From positions 15,187,867-15,251,866 of the forward strand of contig OW388296.1 of assembly GCA_936450465.1 (NCBI GenBank): a stretch of DNA of 64,000 nucleotides, read 5' to 3'. Of this stretch, positions 23,001 through 48,695 are shown piece by piece. The notes beneath the pieces were generated by a model. That model did not search any database, had not been told where the DNA came from, and saw only the letters and a list, made by a program, of their open reading frames with translations. The position numbers were made by a program, and so were the translations under genes. Position 1 is the stretch's first letter. Each line of letters opens with the position of its first letter. The stretch is from Gibbula magus (taxonomy: Eukaryota > Mollusca > Gastropoda > Trochida > Trochidae).

Positions 23001-25938
23001 ACGCGGTTCACAATTAGTATGACAAATTCATATGAAATGACTTAGGGTTTTGTCAGTCAATTACGTTAGACATGTAACATCTTTGGAAGAAGAAAATATC
23101 CGTTTTGACTTTTGATAATGAGTTGTTAAATTGTGTATGTACCCTATAATAGTTTCAGTACCAAATATAATACACGTTTTTTTGTCTGTGATTAGAGACA
23201 AGACACAAAATACCTTATACAGCCCTAGAGGTCGAGTTGCATTTTACTTTACCCTTTACGTGTAGACCTGATGGGACGCGTGTACTTGCAGAATAGTATA
23301 TACTACTCGCAAAGTTTTAACGGTTTAAATGACACACAACGCACCCCCTTTCTTCGCTAACACAATAAAACTGAACATCTCGGACCATTTTTTACACTTC
23401 ACAGCTGAATCCCGAAAGTTCACCTACTTCTGTATCTTAGCATGTCATTTGGATTTTTTTGGAAAATATCATCATTGTTATGACGTTATGGAATGGACGT
23501 GTAAGAATTCTTCAACAAGTGACAAGTCTGAAGAGCCGACGTATCTCGGTGATCTATCTACTGAAAGCTGTGTGCTATTTCCGACGCTCTCACTGTCATT
23601 TGATATAAAATATTTCATCATATTTTGATAAATAAAAAAAGCATTATTTTCTTAATTGGTCGATTTATTCGATGTCAGTTGACACTTGTTTGATCATTTC
23701 AATCCAAATCTGTGTCCCACAGAAGGATGAGTATTTGTTATCAACAGTTGTTTTGTAATCAATGATTGGTTTGCATGATTCGTGTCTCGCACTCTTATAT
23801 TGGGAACAAACGGTTGACCTGAGAAGGATCACATTATCACTTTGTACGAAGTCCAGACAGTATATGCACATATGATTCTATAGTTTAAAATATAATGGAA
23901 TATTCAAAAGATAGTGTAACAGGTAGATTTACTCTATTTTTATGTCTGACCAATTAGAGTAATTATGCTTCTAAAGTGTGTTTGCTTTCGGGTCACAGCT
24001 TGCGGGACCAATTCAACCTTCGATTGGATAAACATTTCTAAATTTGGTGTGATACGTTAGAGATATACTTCATGTTACTTATGACAAACCCATGATATAA
24101 GTTTCAAGAACATACTTATTCATATAAAATCAAATTTAAAGAATCTTGGATAATCAGGTGTCTCTTTTGAAAATAATATTAAACTTCGAAATGTAAAACC
24201 TTCTAGGGGTTTAGTTATTGAAAACAATGTATCTTCTTTTCAACATACAGAATCCAGAATAAATTTCTGACATACATTGTGGTTTCCCTGCAATGTTTGA
24301 AAATGCATGTCAGTTAGATACCTAACAAATGTAACATTGTTATATACGCTGCAAAAAAAGTAAAGCACCATCATTATTTTAGTCATTGGACTGGATTTCA
24401 AAAACACATTGCTGAGAACTGAAACACCGAATGCCAGCAGAGGAAATTGTAAAAGAAAGACCATTGAAAGGGTTTTATTGGTTGAATAAGTGTGGTCTAT
24501 TTAGGTGAGCATGTGGGCATCTATGTACATAGAAAACGTGAACGTGATCTGTATGTTGCTCTAGGTCATTGGATTGTTATGTCGACCTCGCGTGACGTTT
24601 CCCGCGGTCAATATAACGTTTGGTCATTGTCGTTGAACATCTGTCTCGGCCAATCAGAAAACAGAAAACTCTTACTTTATTAAATAATAAGGGATAAGGG
24701 CACAGCTTGAGAATCATTCATACACAAAATGGTGAATACAAATATCTAAATTATACCCAAGACAATGAGCTGACAACATAGGATCTGAGGTTTGTGAAGC
24801 TCTGATATAGCAATGGTTTTCATAACGTAAACAATATAATCTGAGTTGCAGTATTCATAGGCCATGCCGTTTCCGGTTTCTAGATTGGTTCGAAAAAAAA
24901 CATAAATCTGATTCTTTGCTCGAAATGCACGAACTGAATGAGGAAAAACAGAAATGGTAACTTCCAAAATGTTGGTATTTATTATATATAATTGCATAAA
25001 GGCAGTACTAGATTTTAGAGACGGGTGTCTTAAAGGCGGCCAATTCTCCTGGTACGAATTGTAGTAAGTATTTGTAGAATCAACTGCACCGCGAGAACAA
25101 CCTAGTCGTATCAACTTTTACAAATTCACAACCAGTCGAAGACTTATTGAGAGAAATAGAAACGTCTCTATTTCTGATCGTATGAAATAAGACCAACCAG
25201 AGACGTAGAATATTAGTAGAACGAGAGTTAGCTCCCTTCGTTGTTTGTTTAACACTAAGAGGATCTTCTTCTTCAAGTTCCCGGTACGCGCCTGCAGTGG
25301 GTTTTCGCAGTATCCACTACCTAACCCAAACGGTTTTCCTTTTTTTCTTATTCTTTTCATTTGCTAAATGTGCGTCGATTAACGATCATCGGTCGAGAAG
25401 CCATTTTTCTTTAGTTTAAATCGTATCTACTCATTATAGACGATTTTTCAACCTACACGTATATTCTACATGCAGGTTCTACAGGTTGTTACTACAGGTC
25501 GCACTAAAAAGTCGTACCTCAACAGTACCAGATGCAATAATGGCGATCCACTAACCTACCTTATAATTTCTGATCATTCTTAGTTTCAAAAGTTCAAATC
25601 AGTTACTGGATCCCTTGAAAATTGAACTAGTCCATACAATAAGTGATATATAATATAGCAGTGCTTGAATTAATAGACTGAACCAAATTCTGAACAAATA
25701 GAAGTTGAAAGAGAGGAATAACTTCTGTTCATTAGCGTATTGGTTCTATTATAGATGCGAGTCGAAGTTGGTGTGTTTAACGAATGGCGGCGCCTTTAAC
25801 GGACGTCCCCCCTACTGGATGACCTTCGTGGGCAAGTGTGTCAGGCCGGAATCCCTAGCCAAAACATCAATAAAACCGTCGCAGCTGGTTCCTACTCCCC
25901 CTAAAGCGATTGGAAGAAGACAGGTTTCTATCATTTAA
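20039..25938 (+). CDS. Perlustrin-like single IGFBP-N domain protein D with 5.5-kb intron and basic tail
   Basis: Exons 20039-20235 and 25755-25938 join in phase 2 (donor gtaagt, acceptor ctattatag) to give 126 residues. A hydrophobic signal (YIVVVLVVVGF) with cleavage near TTSA leaves a 12-cysteine domain: LECVSC, RPCSCCMEC, GQCG, then LVC and GKC in exon 2. The core reads CSCC instead of CGCC, and exon 2 extends about 30 residues beyond the last Cys with a Pro-, Lys- and Arg-containing tail. I chose the ATG at 20039 because it directly precedes the signal; an in-frame ATG at 19934 would add 35 residues with a second hydrophobic stretch. The 5,519-bp intron contrasts with about 0.4-0.6 kb in B and C, and contains repeats and a 17-bp array. 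AATAAA lies 40 bp after the stop. An alternative last exon (acceptor at 27446, reading three codons then a stop) would need a weak donor at 25924. Confidence 0.85.
20925..21290 (+). repeat. Dispersed repeat family R1, copy in gene D intron
   Basis: Shares 'cgccaaatatatcataat', 'gtgcagaaaccgaaac', 'cgtcccatttacat', 'gaacattatcaacc' and 'tcggtaacagtc' with 39908-40320, in the same order and orientation. The copies have diverged by substitutions and indels. Open frames across it are not conserved between copies. Confidence 0.75.
21621..21872 (+). repeat. 17-bp tandem array, about 15 copies
   Basis: Unit acatgttactacatata repeated about 15 times, with scattered variants (acata to acaca, catgt to caagt). 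It lies inside the long intron of gene D. Confidence 0.95.
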
Positions 25939-25977
25939 ATTCCTTTTAATCAGCGAAATCAGTTGTTCACTCAGTTT

Positions 25978-25983
25978 AATAAA
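25978..25983 (+). terminator. Poly(A) signal of gene D
   Basis: AATAAA lies 40 bp after the gene D stop codon, supporting exon 2 as the terminal exon. Confidence 0.6.
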
Positions 25984-26322
25984 AGTACAAATAGAGGCAT
26001 GTGCTCATCAGAGTTATTATTGTTTGATGTTGTAGAATAAAAATACAGTTTTCTAGATAAAGCACAAAAAATGTATGTCAGCGTCATTGCACAAGTCCAA
26101 GTTTTGACACTAAATATAAAGAAAATCGATCACATGATTGTCTAAATGAGACAAGGAGAGCAATGAACTTTCCAAATGTGATTCTCCTTCTATCAAAGAT
26201 CAAATTTCCAAATTTTAGCTTTCTAGCAATACTGGTTCTTGAGGATAAATCGTTTAATGATGATAGGTGAACCCCCCTGTCACGCCATATTTGCTCAAAC
26301 TAAACTCTCCATCCAACAAAGA

Positions 26323-26626
26323 GTGAGTTAGGGTTTAACGCCCCTTTCAAGAGTATTTCACTTATATCACGGCTGCTAGCATTACTGCAGGGAGAAAGCC
26401 CGCAACGCCATGTGACTATGCATTGTGGTGAAACCTGCGAGCAACGGCTGGAACTAGCGAACCATGTGGTACTACGATGAAATTCAGTGTAGCATTGCAC
26501 CCAAACCTTACTGCGTGTAGAACAGTTCTCTACTGCAGAGAAAGTTGCCGTGCCCATGGCGGGATTCGAACCCTGGATCTCTTGATTCAAAGCCGAACGC
26601 GCTAACCACTGCGCAATCCCGCCCCC
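26323..26626 (-). repeat. tRNA-derived SINE with 11-bp target duplication
   Basis: Minus-strand element beginning with a tRNA-like head (A box tggttagcgcg, B box ggttcgaatcc) and a body ending in 'cgttaaaccctaac'. It is flanked by the direct repeat tccaacaaaga at 26312-26322 and 26627-26637. The same family recurs at 28279, and partly at 33690 and 9370. Confidence 0.9.
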
Positions 26627-26638
26627 TCCAACAAAGAT

Positions 26639-26909
26639 GTTTATCTGAAAATTACAGTTTCTTACGTCAACTAGTTTCCGGAGAAGTCGTCGAAAGCTTT
26701 AACTAAAAACGTCTGCCACGCCCATATCTGAATGGGGGACCCAAAATGAACAAACTTTGATCCCCTAGGTGCAAGGTACCTCCCCACAAAATTTCTGGTT
26801 TGGGGTGTAGCGGTTTTTGATGAAGTCGAAAATGTGAAAAGTTTACGGACGACGGACGACGGTTCATGACATATGAGCCCATCTGGCCTTTTAGCAGAAT
26901 GAGCTAAGA
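26639..26909 (+). repeat. 3' end of a common molluscan repeat (gacggacgacgg type)
   Basis: Contains 'cacgcccatatctgaatggg' and 'gacggacgacgg'. It ends in an imperfect hairpin around 'tgagcccatctggcc', a style I associate with the 3' ends of retroposons widespread in mollusc genomes. Identification is from memory of the motif and the boundaries are approximate. Confidence 0.45.
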
Positions 26910-27539
26910 ATGTTATGTTTATATGGTTGAATTTAAGTCAAAATATTAATTTTACAATTACATTATTTATTTTTTACAGTTTGCAGAAGATAAAATATTA
27001 ATTGTTTAGTGTTTAATAATTGTCCACTTTATAAAATAAACGTGGAAAATTAATATCTTTTTTTTTTACCTACATGTCATTACTACATTGACTAATAAGA
27101 GCTGTATTTCCCGGTGTATTTTGTAAAACCCAAATACGTTTAAATGCCTGATGTAACGTACAATGATACACCAATGTTTAATTTATGTAAAGATGTATCT
27201 CATAGCTTTCAACGAAGGCAATCATTGCTGAATTTGTAATTAGGGGAAAAAGTCATATATGAAATATATGTTGAAATGTATATGGGCCTACGGCCTAAAT
27301 CATGAATAAACCAACTTGACATTTGAAAAGAACGTACGAAATACTATTCAATTGATGATCAGTGTGTTTTATTTCCTCTTCTATTCTGAAACTAAAAGAA
27401 TGTTGTCCCTATGAGTGATGAGTCATAACTATTGCTTTCTTTGCAGGATGAAGATTAACATCAGAAGTGACGGGACAAAGATGACTTTGTACAAGAGTCC
27501 ATAAAATCATCAAGGGTTTGTTGTGGGGTTTTTCATAAA

Positions 27540-29849
27540 ATATTTAACAAGTTGATTAGTGGTTGAATTGCAGAGAAACCATTGCTTAACATCAGATAAG
27601 TAATGACAAGTTCATTTACCTCTAGCAATATCGATGTGCAGTACATCTTCAAAACGTTCAGATATGACCTTGCATTTCTGAAACAATCCGTTTACCTTCC
27701 GAGGCGACCACGACCAGCAACTTATTGGAGCTCGAAGATTAGCATCCAAGTTATCACACATACTTCCTCATTCAGGGTAACTGTACTCTTCACTGTATCA
27801 TCCATGGGACTTTTCATCAATACAATTCGTATTCAAATTTTCCAACCTTGCACCGTGCAAGTCAATATAACTGCTAGTCGGCTGGCCTCTCAGACGTTTC
27901 CAATTCTTTAGCAATTCTTTGGAATTCTTTCATTTTCACTTTCAAACTTCTGTCCCGGAGCCTGTGTTGACCACCAACACAATTCCATAATGTCAAGCCT
28001 TTTTCACATTGTTCACATTGAATTGTTCATATCATATCATATCATACTTTGTGTACGAATTTGTCTGATGAAAAATCCCAGGGGTTATATATGATGTGAA
28101 GAGTATCAGGAAATCAAGTTCCGTGTACCCGAGAAAGCATACAGGTTGTAGAGACAGAGGCGAGGTTAAAAACAACGAGGTTTGAACAACCGCGCTGACT
28201 GCACAACTAACCTCTGACGTAACCATCAGAATTCTTTACTTCTAATGTGATCGATATGCAACAACTGAATGTGGTCCGTGAGGTGAGGTCAGTTGGGGTT
28301 TAACGCCGCTTTCAAGAGTATTTCACTTATATCGCGGCTGCTAGTATTATGGCAGGGAGAAAGCCCGCAACGCCATATGGCTATGCATTGCGGTGAAACC
28401 TGCGAGCATCGGCTGGAACTAGCGAACTATGGGTGGTACTACGCTGAGATTCAGTGTAGCATTGCACCCAAACCTTACTGCGTGTAGAACAGTTCTCTAC
28501 TGCAGACAAAGTTGCCTTGCCCCTGGCGGGATTCGAACCCCGGACCTCTTGATCCGAAGCCGTACGCGCTAACCACCGCGCTATCCCGCCCCAATGTGGT
28601 CCGCAGTATGTCCCTAAAATCAACACAACTTAATAGCACTGGTAAAGCATAAATAAAATACCCTTGGACTGAATTTAACCAAGTATTCCCCTCACACATT
28701 TTGAATGTTTTATTGATATCACTATCATAAATTGGTATTTTATACTTTTGACGGTTGTATGTAATGTCAATACTTTGGACAAAAAAGACCTCAAATGCTA
28801 AAGAGCAGTTACCGTAATCGAGATTCACTTGACAGGAGTGTTATGAACAGGTTCAGTCATTATACTTCCAATGTTTCAGTAAAAGGAGTTTCAGATTTCT
28901 TCAGAACGGTCTGTATCTGATATGACCATATAACATACATAACAAACAAAAAACATTCCAATTAAGTTTTTTTTATTTAAAGAAATTGCTACAAAAGAGC
29001 ATTTATTCATCAAGTACTTTGAGCGACTACAATGCTTGTATGCATGCACGGTTGACATAACATTCATTGATGCCTGTTGATAGTCTTTGATTTGAAGCAC
29101 GGTAACAGAGTATGTAAAAACGTCACAACAATAGAAAACACGGAGAAGCACAAGAGTGAAGCTTTGTTGTATACTGCACTAACTAGCCTACAGTCATGAT
29201 ACATGAGTCTGTTAATGAAATGAAGAATAAAGGGATAGCTAACAATGGCATATATGATAAACTTGATCATTATGATTTACTTATGATTTACTCAGACTGC
29301 TACAGACTGGCACGCAGGTAGATACAGGTAGGTACATCCTCGGAAGGTGCGATTCATGAGATTACAGCCTGCTGCCTTTGGATTTATCCCAACTACACGA
29401 GGACTAGTTCTCTTTGACAATCACCTCGTTTCATTAAGCCATTTATATTGCTAGAATCAACTACACTTCTACGTAAAGGTTGTGGCCTCTTATCATGGTC
29501 GATATGCATTCGTGGCCAAGTATGTAGAAATTAGCTTACACAAACTGGGTCACGATTATATGGGACAGAACACGACCTCTATATGAATATCGTTTGTGAC
29601 TTGAGCATTGAGATATATCAAAGTCAGTTAAGTTCATGAAAATCATAATGGATGGAATGGTAACAATGGAATGTCAATGACTTTTCAAAACATGAAAATA
29701 ATTCACATTTTATAAATTTGAGTTCATATCTAAATTTCAATTGAGAATTCATTTCAAACGTAAATATGAAGGTTTCATCTCTTTTAAATCTCATATCTAA
29801 ATAAAATTTAGAATTCATTTGATAAGGTTGTCCAAATATCAAATTTCAA
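27540..29849. other. Intergenic between gene D and the GPI-protein gene
   Basis: Apart from the SINE at 28279 I see no gene. Open frames are short and several are SINE-derived. The two flanking genes converge on this region. Confidence 0.5.
28279..28592 (-). repeat. tRNA-derived SINE with 11-bp target duplication, second full copy
   Basis: Same family and orientation as 26323-26626. It is flanked by the direct repeat aatgtggtccg (28268-28278 and 28593-28603). Head and body are intact, including the Pol III A and B boxes. Confidence 0.9.
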
Positions 29850-29855
29850 TTTATT
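29850..29855 (-). terminator. Poly(A) signal of the GPI-protein gene
   Basis: Minus-strand AATAAA, 74 bp past the stop codon of the five-exon gene. Confidence 0.55.
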
Positions 29856-29928
29856 GAGAACTTAATCAAACCTTTGGTTCGAAATAATTTCTAATTCCTA
29901 AGAAATTGGTTCTTAAAATGAAGTGTTA

Positions 29929-42771
<12,843 letters not shown>

Positions 42772-42922
42772 GTTGATGAGAAAATGGACAGGTAGGCCTA
42801 CAGGTAGATTGCTGCACGAGGGATGGCTGTCACACCTTGAGTGAACAGGACAGAGACGCGCGTTACCTGGCTGGCTGGTATAATGAGGCTCTACACGGGT
42901 CGCCCAACCGGAGCGGCTCTGC

Positions 42923-42930
42923 TATTTATA
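42923..42930 (-). promoter_or_regulatory. TATA box of the GPI-protein gene
   Basis: Minus-strand TATAAATA in a GC-rich setting, 152 bp before the ATG at 42771. It predicts a start near 42,900 and a 5' leader of about 130 nt. Confidence 0.7.
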
Positions 42931-43743
42931 CATCACCCGGGAATATTGCGTATAGCTGCGGTTTCGCATTCGTCACACCAGGGACTCTCTAATTGATCTT
43001 AATAGACTTCCTGGTTAGACTTTCCCAAAAAGTTAGCTGATTAGATTAGGTTCACTTGGATTATTTATATATAAAAATGTGGAACCAAGCTCAAATCAAA
43101 TCCAAGTAGAATTGACATTCATTATCGATACAAAAGTGATATTCCGATTCGATCATTTACGTACAAGTGGACTGCACTGAGGGCAGACTCGCTCTTGTCG
43201 CTTTATATATACTTCTCTCCCATATTCCAACATTATAGGATGATCTGAACAACGAATCTCACACAAAGCTAAACAGAAACATTTACTTTCAACAATTACA
43301 GTTAACATTTAGAGTGAGCCCTCAACGTAACATTTTTTATAAAGCTTTAACTTAAAAAACAATTTCTGAAATCTTCACCACTTTTGGGTATGATATCAAT
43401 ACATAATAGGATATGTATATTGTTTATAATCATTACCTTATTAACCCCTGGTCATGTCAAACTTATCTAAATTCATATTTGAACAATTCTTCACATCTAA
43501 CGCCCAACAATTGATATCTTTTGAATTCAGCGTCGTTGATAATTATAAACATGTTCTTTCATTCAGTTTCGTGAGACCTGGATTCCTACCATTCCATTCG
43601 CGACTCTCCCAAGTGCATTATCAATCGTTCCATTGTGGCGGCCCCACCTAATGTTCGTATGTTACATGTATGATACCCTAGCCTTGAAGCCGACACAGCA
43701 CACCGTCACTCCACATTGGACACTGGCATTAAACAAATATTAA

Positions 43744-43796
43744 CTATCATCATCGTCATCGTCATCATCGTGTTCTTCATCTTCATCACATCATCG

Positions 43797-43832
<36 letters not shown>

Positions 43833-43842
43833 CCACCACCAT
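43744..43842 (+). repeat. (ATC)n microsatellite with variants
   Basis: An impure catcatcgtcatc run that becomes pure (atc)n toward its right end. Confidence 0.9.
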
Positions 43843-45133
43843 ATCAAAGACTTAACTTCAGTGTAATAGATACGGCGAAGATCGTATGATCTGTATACAA
43901 TTATGCCTTTAATTCTGAAATGAAACTAGAAATATGGAGCCTCAAGTTATATGTTTCAGTTGTGTTTGTTTGCCTCCAGGCTCATGTATATTGAATGCGT
44001 CACGAATATGTTACCTTATAGTCAATGGCGTGTTTTTTAAATTATAAGTTCGATCTGAATTTATCGAATAACACGACTAAGCCTCACTGTTTCCGCCTTG
44101 TTTGTCTGCTCTGACTAACATGGGAACTGTAACATGTCACGATCATGTGACCTTATGGGTAATATTGTATCTTCTAATCATAATTAAGATTCTGAATGAA
44201 CTTACACACATAAATATACGGAATCTAAAGTAAGTAGTTTATGAACATGCTAGTTACCCTGAAACACCGTGTACTGAAATGTTTCACACAGACACACATA
44301 AAGGGACTGTCACACGTTTTCCAATGGAAATAAAGAGATGTCATATAATGAAAATGTGTTACCAATTGCAAAACACTGCTCTTCAATCAATGAATACAGC
44401 TCTAAAATGAATGGTTATATACATGTATATATTCTGTTTCCCGCCCTCGAATTATTAAAAGGTGTTCACACTAAAATGGCCGCTAGCAGTTTTCGTTTTA
44501 TACGCGACACCGTTTTCTACGACTGCCAACAGGGCCATGTAATGGGTTGATTTACCTATTTAGTTAAGATATAATATATACAATTAATTAGCATTATCAT
44601 ACGCCAAATACATGTATTCACCTCTTCAAAAACAGTTCCCATATTTGAGGCTCCTTTGAATATTTTTAAAAAAACAGCCAGTTTATGACTGCATTATTAA
44701 AGCCCATACGTTGTTCATAGACTAAGTGCTAGTCTAGGGATGTTAGTTTGTCTTCAGACATTTGCCAACTGAAATGTCCCATTAACGATTAACGTGTAAC
44801 CTATAAACAATGTCGTATCACTTTACCAACGTCTTGTCTGTTGAATATGTTATCTGCAGACGAGTTGTATATGAATCTGGGTTAGTGTAAATATACGTAA
44901 TCCACCCCATGACTGTGTTTCAGGGGCCTCGCACATTGGAACAAGTCGAGACTTTAACATTTGGTCTTCAACAAATAGCATTGTTGCTGTTCACGTTTAT
45001 TTGCTCATGTTGTTAATATATGACTATAACTGACATACGTCATGAAGATAGCAATAAGAGGTACGAGTAGCTCTGAGACTTCTAAATAAATCGAACTGTA
45101 TACCTATTAGCTTGTATTAGAGTTTCAAAACTG

Positions 45134-45134
<1 letters not shown>

Positions 45135-45198
<64 letters not shown>
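45135..45198. repeat. (AT)n microsatellite, 64 bp
   Basis: Uninterrupted alternating AT. Confidence 0.97.
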
Positions 45199-45200
<2 letters not shown>

Positions 45201-46043
45201 TTCAAGTGTACAGTAATCATATATTGAAATGAGTTTAAAAAGAATAACTAACTCCGATCTCTTCGTTTTACTCTTCAGGGAGGTTTACTTTCATAGGTGT
45301 TTATACATGTATATGAATGTATTGTATGTATATGTAAATTCATGCAATATTATATAACCCAGGATGATGTACATCAACGTTCCTTCCATTGTGAGTTTCA
45401 TTATACAAATCTGCAAGGACGTGCATATAGTTTAGCAGTATGCAACATGCACAAATGTACAGCAATACACGTAACACAAGTACATAGAGGGTCTCTCAAC
45501 CCTTGTTTGTGTCCTATTTCTGAGTGAGCTGAAATATACACACGACATGAGTCATACAGAGTTTATATATACCTGCATTTAGCCTGTTCTTATCAGCAGT
45601 TTTAAAAGGAGCAGTATCATTGTGCATTTAGGAGTTTGTTTGTGGTATTTATTTCTGATTAAATCTCTATCAATATTTAATTTATTTGCGAAATTGTACC
45701 TGATGAATAATTAAGATAACATGCATTTTATCATAACATTAATTTGTCCTTGGTATATCGTTATTAAATGGTGTTCTTATAGTGTTCCACTCAGTGAAAC
45801 ATAACCAGAATCGTATATTTCATATGTGCACGTTTGCAGTATTTTGTCATCTGTGACATCACAAAACAATTGAATGGAGCGTCTATGAAAGAACGTTACA
45901 ATATATGAGGGTCATTTTTTTACTACATTGAGCGTTCGTATGAAACTGACAATTAAAACATTATTAAACTCGAATGTATACCAAAAGAAACCAGAGTTTT
46001 ATATAATATGCATGTAAAATAAAAGGATAGTGTTATTTTTTAA

Positions 46044-46044
<1 letters not shown>

Positions 46045-46077
<33 letters not shown>
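46045..46077. repeat. (AT)n microsatellite, about 33 bp
   Basis: Uninterrupted alternating TA, shorter than the run at 45135. Confidence 0.95.
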
Positions 46078-46080
<3 letters not shown>

Positions 46081-47731
46081 AGGATGCATAGTGAGTGAAG
46101 TGACCTTCAACAAGCGATGTTTATATTTACATGTATGACACATATATGAGAGAGTGACGCGAAGTGACGGAAACGGATAATTGAATTGTAAGTCCCATGT
46201 GAGTCATTGACGTGCTGTCGATAATTTCAATACAGATGACTGAGTTCCCCGTCCTGAAGTTAGCATTTATTTGCTTTGATGCTTTTAGCTTATCATGTCT
46301 TTTCACGTCATACTACAGTGTGAGCAATGATATTTGAAACAGGAAATACATACTTTAGATTGGTTTTGTGATAAAGATATAAGTTCTTAAGAATACAATC
46401 TTCATGAATATTTTACAAATATCTATAAATATATATTTTATTTTTCGACTTTTAGTTTCACTTAACAATTTTATTCATCGTTGAATGTTGTTAGATAGAC
46501 GTTTAAGCCTTTCTTACAAGGTACACAGTAAACAGAAACACATATTGTAATGAAATGAAGGGAGGGTTTGTGACACACCAGTCTTAAATTGAGCAAGGGT
46601 AGAGTCAAACTAAACCTACTTAGTAATGAGGCTTCATTTGACCTTTATTCTGTAAGGTGTCACACGTCTGTGTAGTGTTGACAACACTCTCCAACTATGA
46701 TTTCGACGAATTTGACTCATATTTCCAAATGTTTTTCCAAAAAGATAATCCATGTTTATTTCCTACAGCTTCCCAACGTGATTTGCATCCAAATAATATT
46801 ATTTAAATCGCACATCCTTGTAATCCATGGCCAAGGTGGGCGAATCTCTCTTAGTGCTACAAAGTCTTTCTTAGTGTTAAACTTAAAACATCTAGGACCC
46901 GAGGCTGTTAGCCATCACTGGTGTTCCAAAAGCATGTTATATTTGTAAATCACGTTTATTCAAGGCATTACGGTACTGGGGGCAGGTACATTGTGTTGGG
47001 TATTTAGTGGGGGACAAGACAATGAACACGCCCTGGGGCAGTGGCTGGAATTCTCTTTGTGTTCGACTGGGAGGGAGGGGGCGAGGGTGAAGATACGACA
47101 AAGACTTGTATATCTGTCTACCAGTGATAGGAGAGTAATTGCTAACTTCAACTTTTATTTTAATTGACATCCTATGCTCGAGGGAAAACAAGGCGGAAAG
47201 TTGACAGAGTAGATGTGGGTCACCATATAATGTTATTGTTAAGTGTTGATTACATGTCTTTTATTGTACACTTTCCATTTTGTTTGTATATTTGTATAAT
47301 GTACATGTTGCACAAGTCAGAATCAAGATATCGCAGATATCTTTACACAGAGCCGCGACTTTTCTGACTTCTTTGTGTCTTTGTGGGACCAGGGAATGGC
47401 CAGTACGCTCAACGTTTTCGTTACAGTAAACCTGGTTTGACGTATATCACTTTATCTGGTCCGACTTCCCACTGCAAGGCATATCTCTTGCCATTTTCTA
47501 TAACTGACTGACTTAAGCCTTGCAGTATTTCCCTCGCTTTGTTGTCTCAAGATAGTGAGTGGATCGCTGCACCATAAATGCATAGTGGGCCCGGATTTCT
47601 AAGCACAGAGATCTTAAGGAAATATTGCAAGGCCTACATCAGCCAGAAATGAAGACTGGCAAGAGTTGTGCCTTGTATTGGGAAGTTGTATCTGCTCGTG
47701 CATCGCATGACATATATGGATATATTTTCTG

Positions 47732-47784
47732 CGACCATTGCGATGCTTCTGTCTTCCTTCTGCAACCATAGTGGTGTAAAGCTG
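47732..47784. repeat. Isolated degenerate 31-bp minisatellite unit
   Basis: 'gcgaccattgcgatgcttct' followed by 'gtcttccttctgcaaccata' is about one and a half units of the main array, separated from it by about 220 bp of unique DNA. Confidence 0.7.
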
Positions 47785-48002
47785 TATACGGAAAGTTTGT
47801 TACCTACATGTGTATATTAGTGCAAATATCGCATAAATTGACGTTCGTTGTGACGTCAATAGAAATAATTCGCATGCAGTGACAACAATAAATTCTATAC
47901 CAAAGTGTCAAATAATCATTATCAAACGCATCCTGTGACTGTCATGTCGGTGGAGCATGTTTATGAAATTTGGCATCATGAAATAGACAGAAGGGGTCAC
48001 AT

Positions 48003-48695
48003 TCTGCAACCATGATGATGTATTTGTCTTCCTTCTGCAACCATGGTGATGTATCTGTCTTCCATCTGCAATCATGGTGATGTATCTGTCTTCCATCTGC
48101 AACCATGGTGATGTATCTGTCTTCCTTCTGCAACCATGGTGTTGTATCTGTCTTCCTTCTGCAACCATGGTGATGTATCTGTCTTCCTTCTGCAACCATG
48201 GTGATGTATCTGTCTTCCTTCTCCAACCATGGTGTTGTATCTGTCTTCCATCTGCAACAATGGTGATGTATCTGTCTTCCTTCTGCAACCATGGTGATGT
48301 ATCTGTCTTCAATCTGCAACCATGGTGATGTATCCGCCTTCCTTCTGCAACCATGGTGATGTATCAGTCTTCCTTCTGCAACCATGGTGATGTATCTGTC
48401 TTCCTTCTGCAACCATGGTGATGTATCCGCCTTCCTTCTGCAACCATGGTGATGTATCAGTCTTCCATCTGCAACCATGGTGATGTATCTGTCTTCCTTC
48501 TGCAACCATGGTGATGTATCCGCCTTCCTTCTGCAACCATGGTGATGTATCAGTCTTCCTTCTGCAACCATGGTGATGTATCCGCCTTCCTTCTGCAACC
48601 ATGGTGATGTAACAGTCTTTCATCTGCTACCATGGTGTTGTATCCGCCCTCCCTTTGCAACCATGGGGATGTGACAGTCTTCCTTCTGCAACCAT
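48003..48695. repeat. 31-bp minisatellite, left part of the array
   Basis: About 22 units of 31 bp, typified by 'aaccatggtgatgtatctgt' then 'cttccttctgc'. The array stops at the 5-bp target duplication (accat, 48691-48695) of the LTR element and resumes beyond it. No unit carries a stop in the three minus-strand frames, which makes long spurious open frames. Confidence 0.97.

Larger units (their letters stand above)
42951..47731. other. Intergenic, no gene recognised
   Basis: AT-rich sequence upstream of the GPI-protein gene with only short open frames. It contains the (ATC)n and (AT)n runs listed separately. I saw no splice-linked exons or RNA genes. Confidence 0.5.

Noticed and set aside
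26536..26626. tRNA gene on the minus strand
   Set aside because: It is the head of a SINE with an 11-bp target duplication, and the same head recurs at 28279-28592.
27447..27520. Third exon of gene D
   Set aside because: The acceptor is good and a stop follows, but the required donor at 25924 is weak and AATAAA lies just after the exon 2 stop. It remains a minor alternative.
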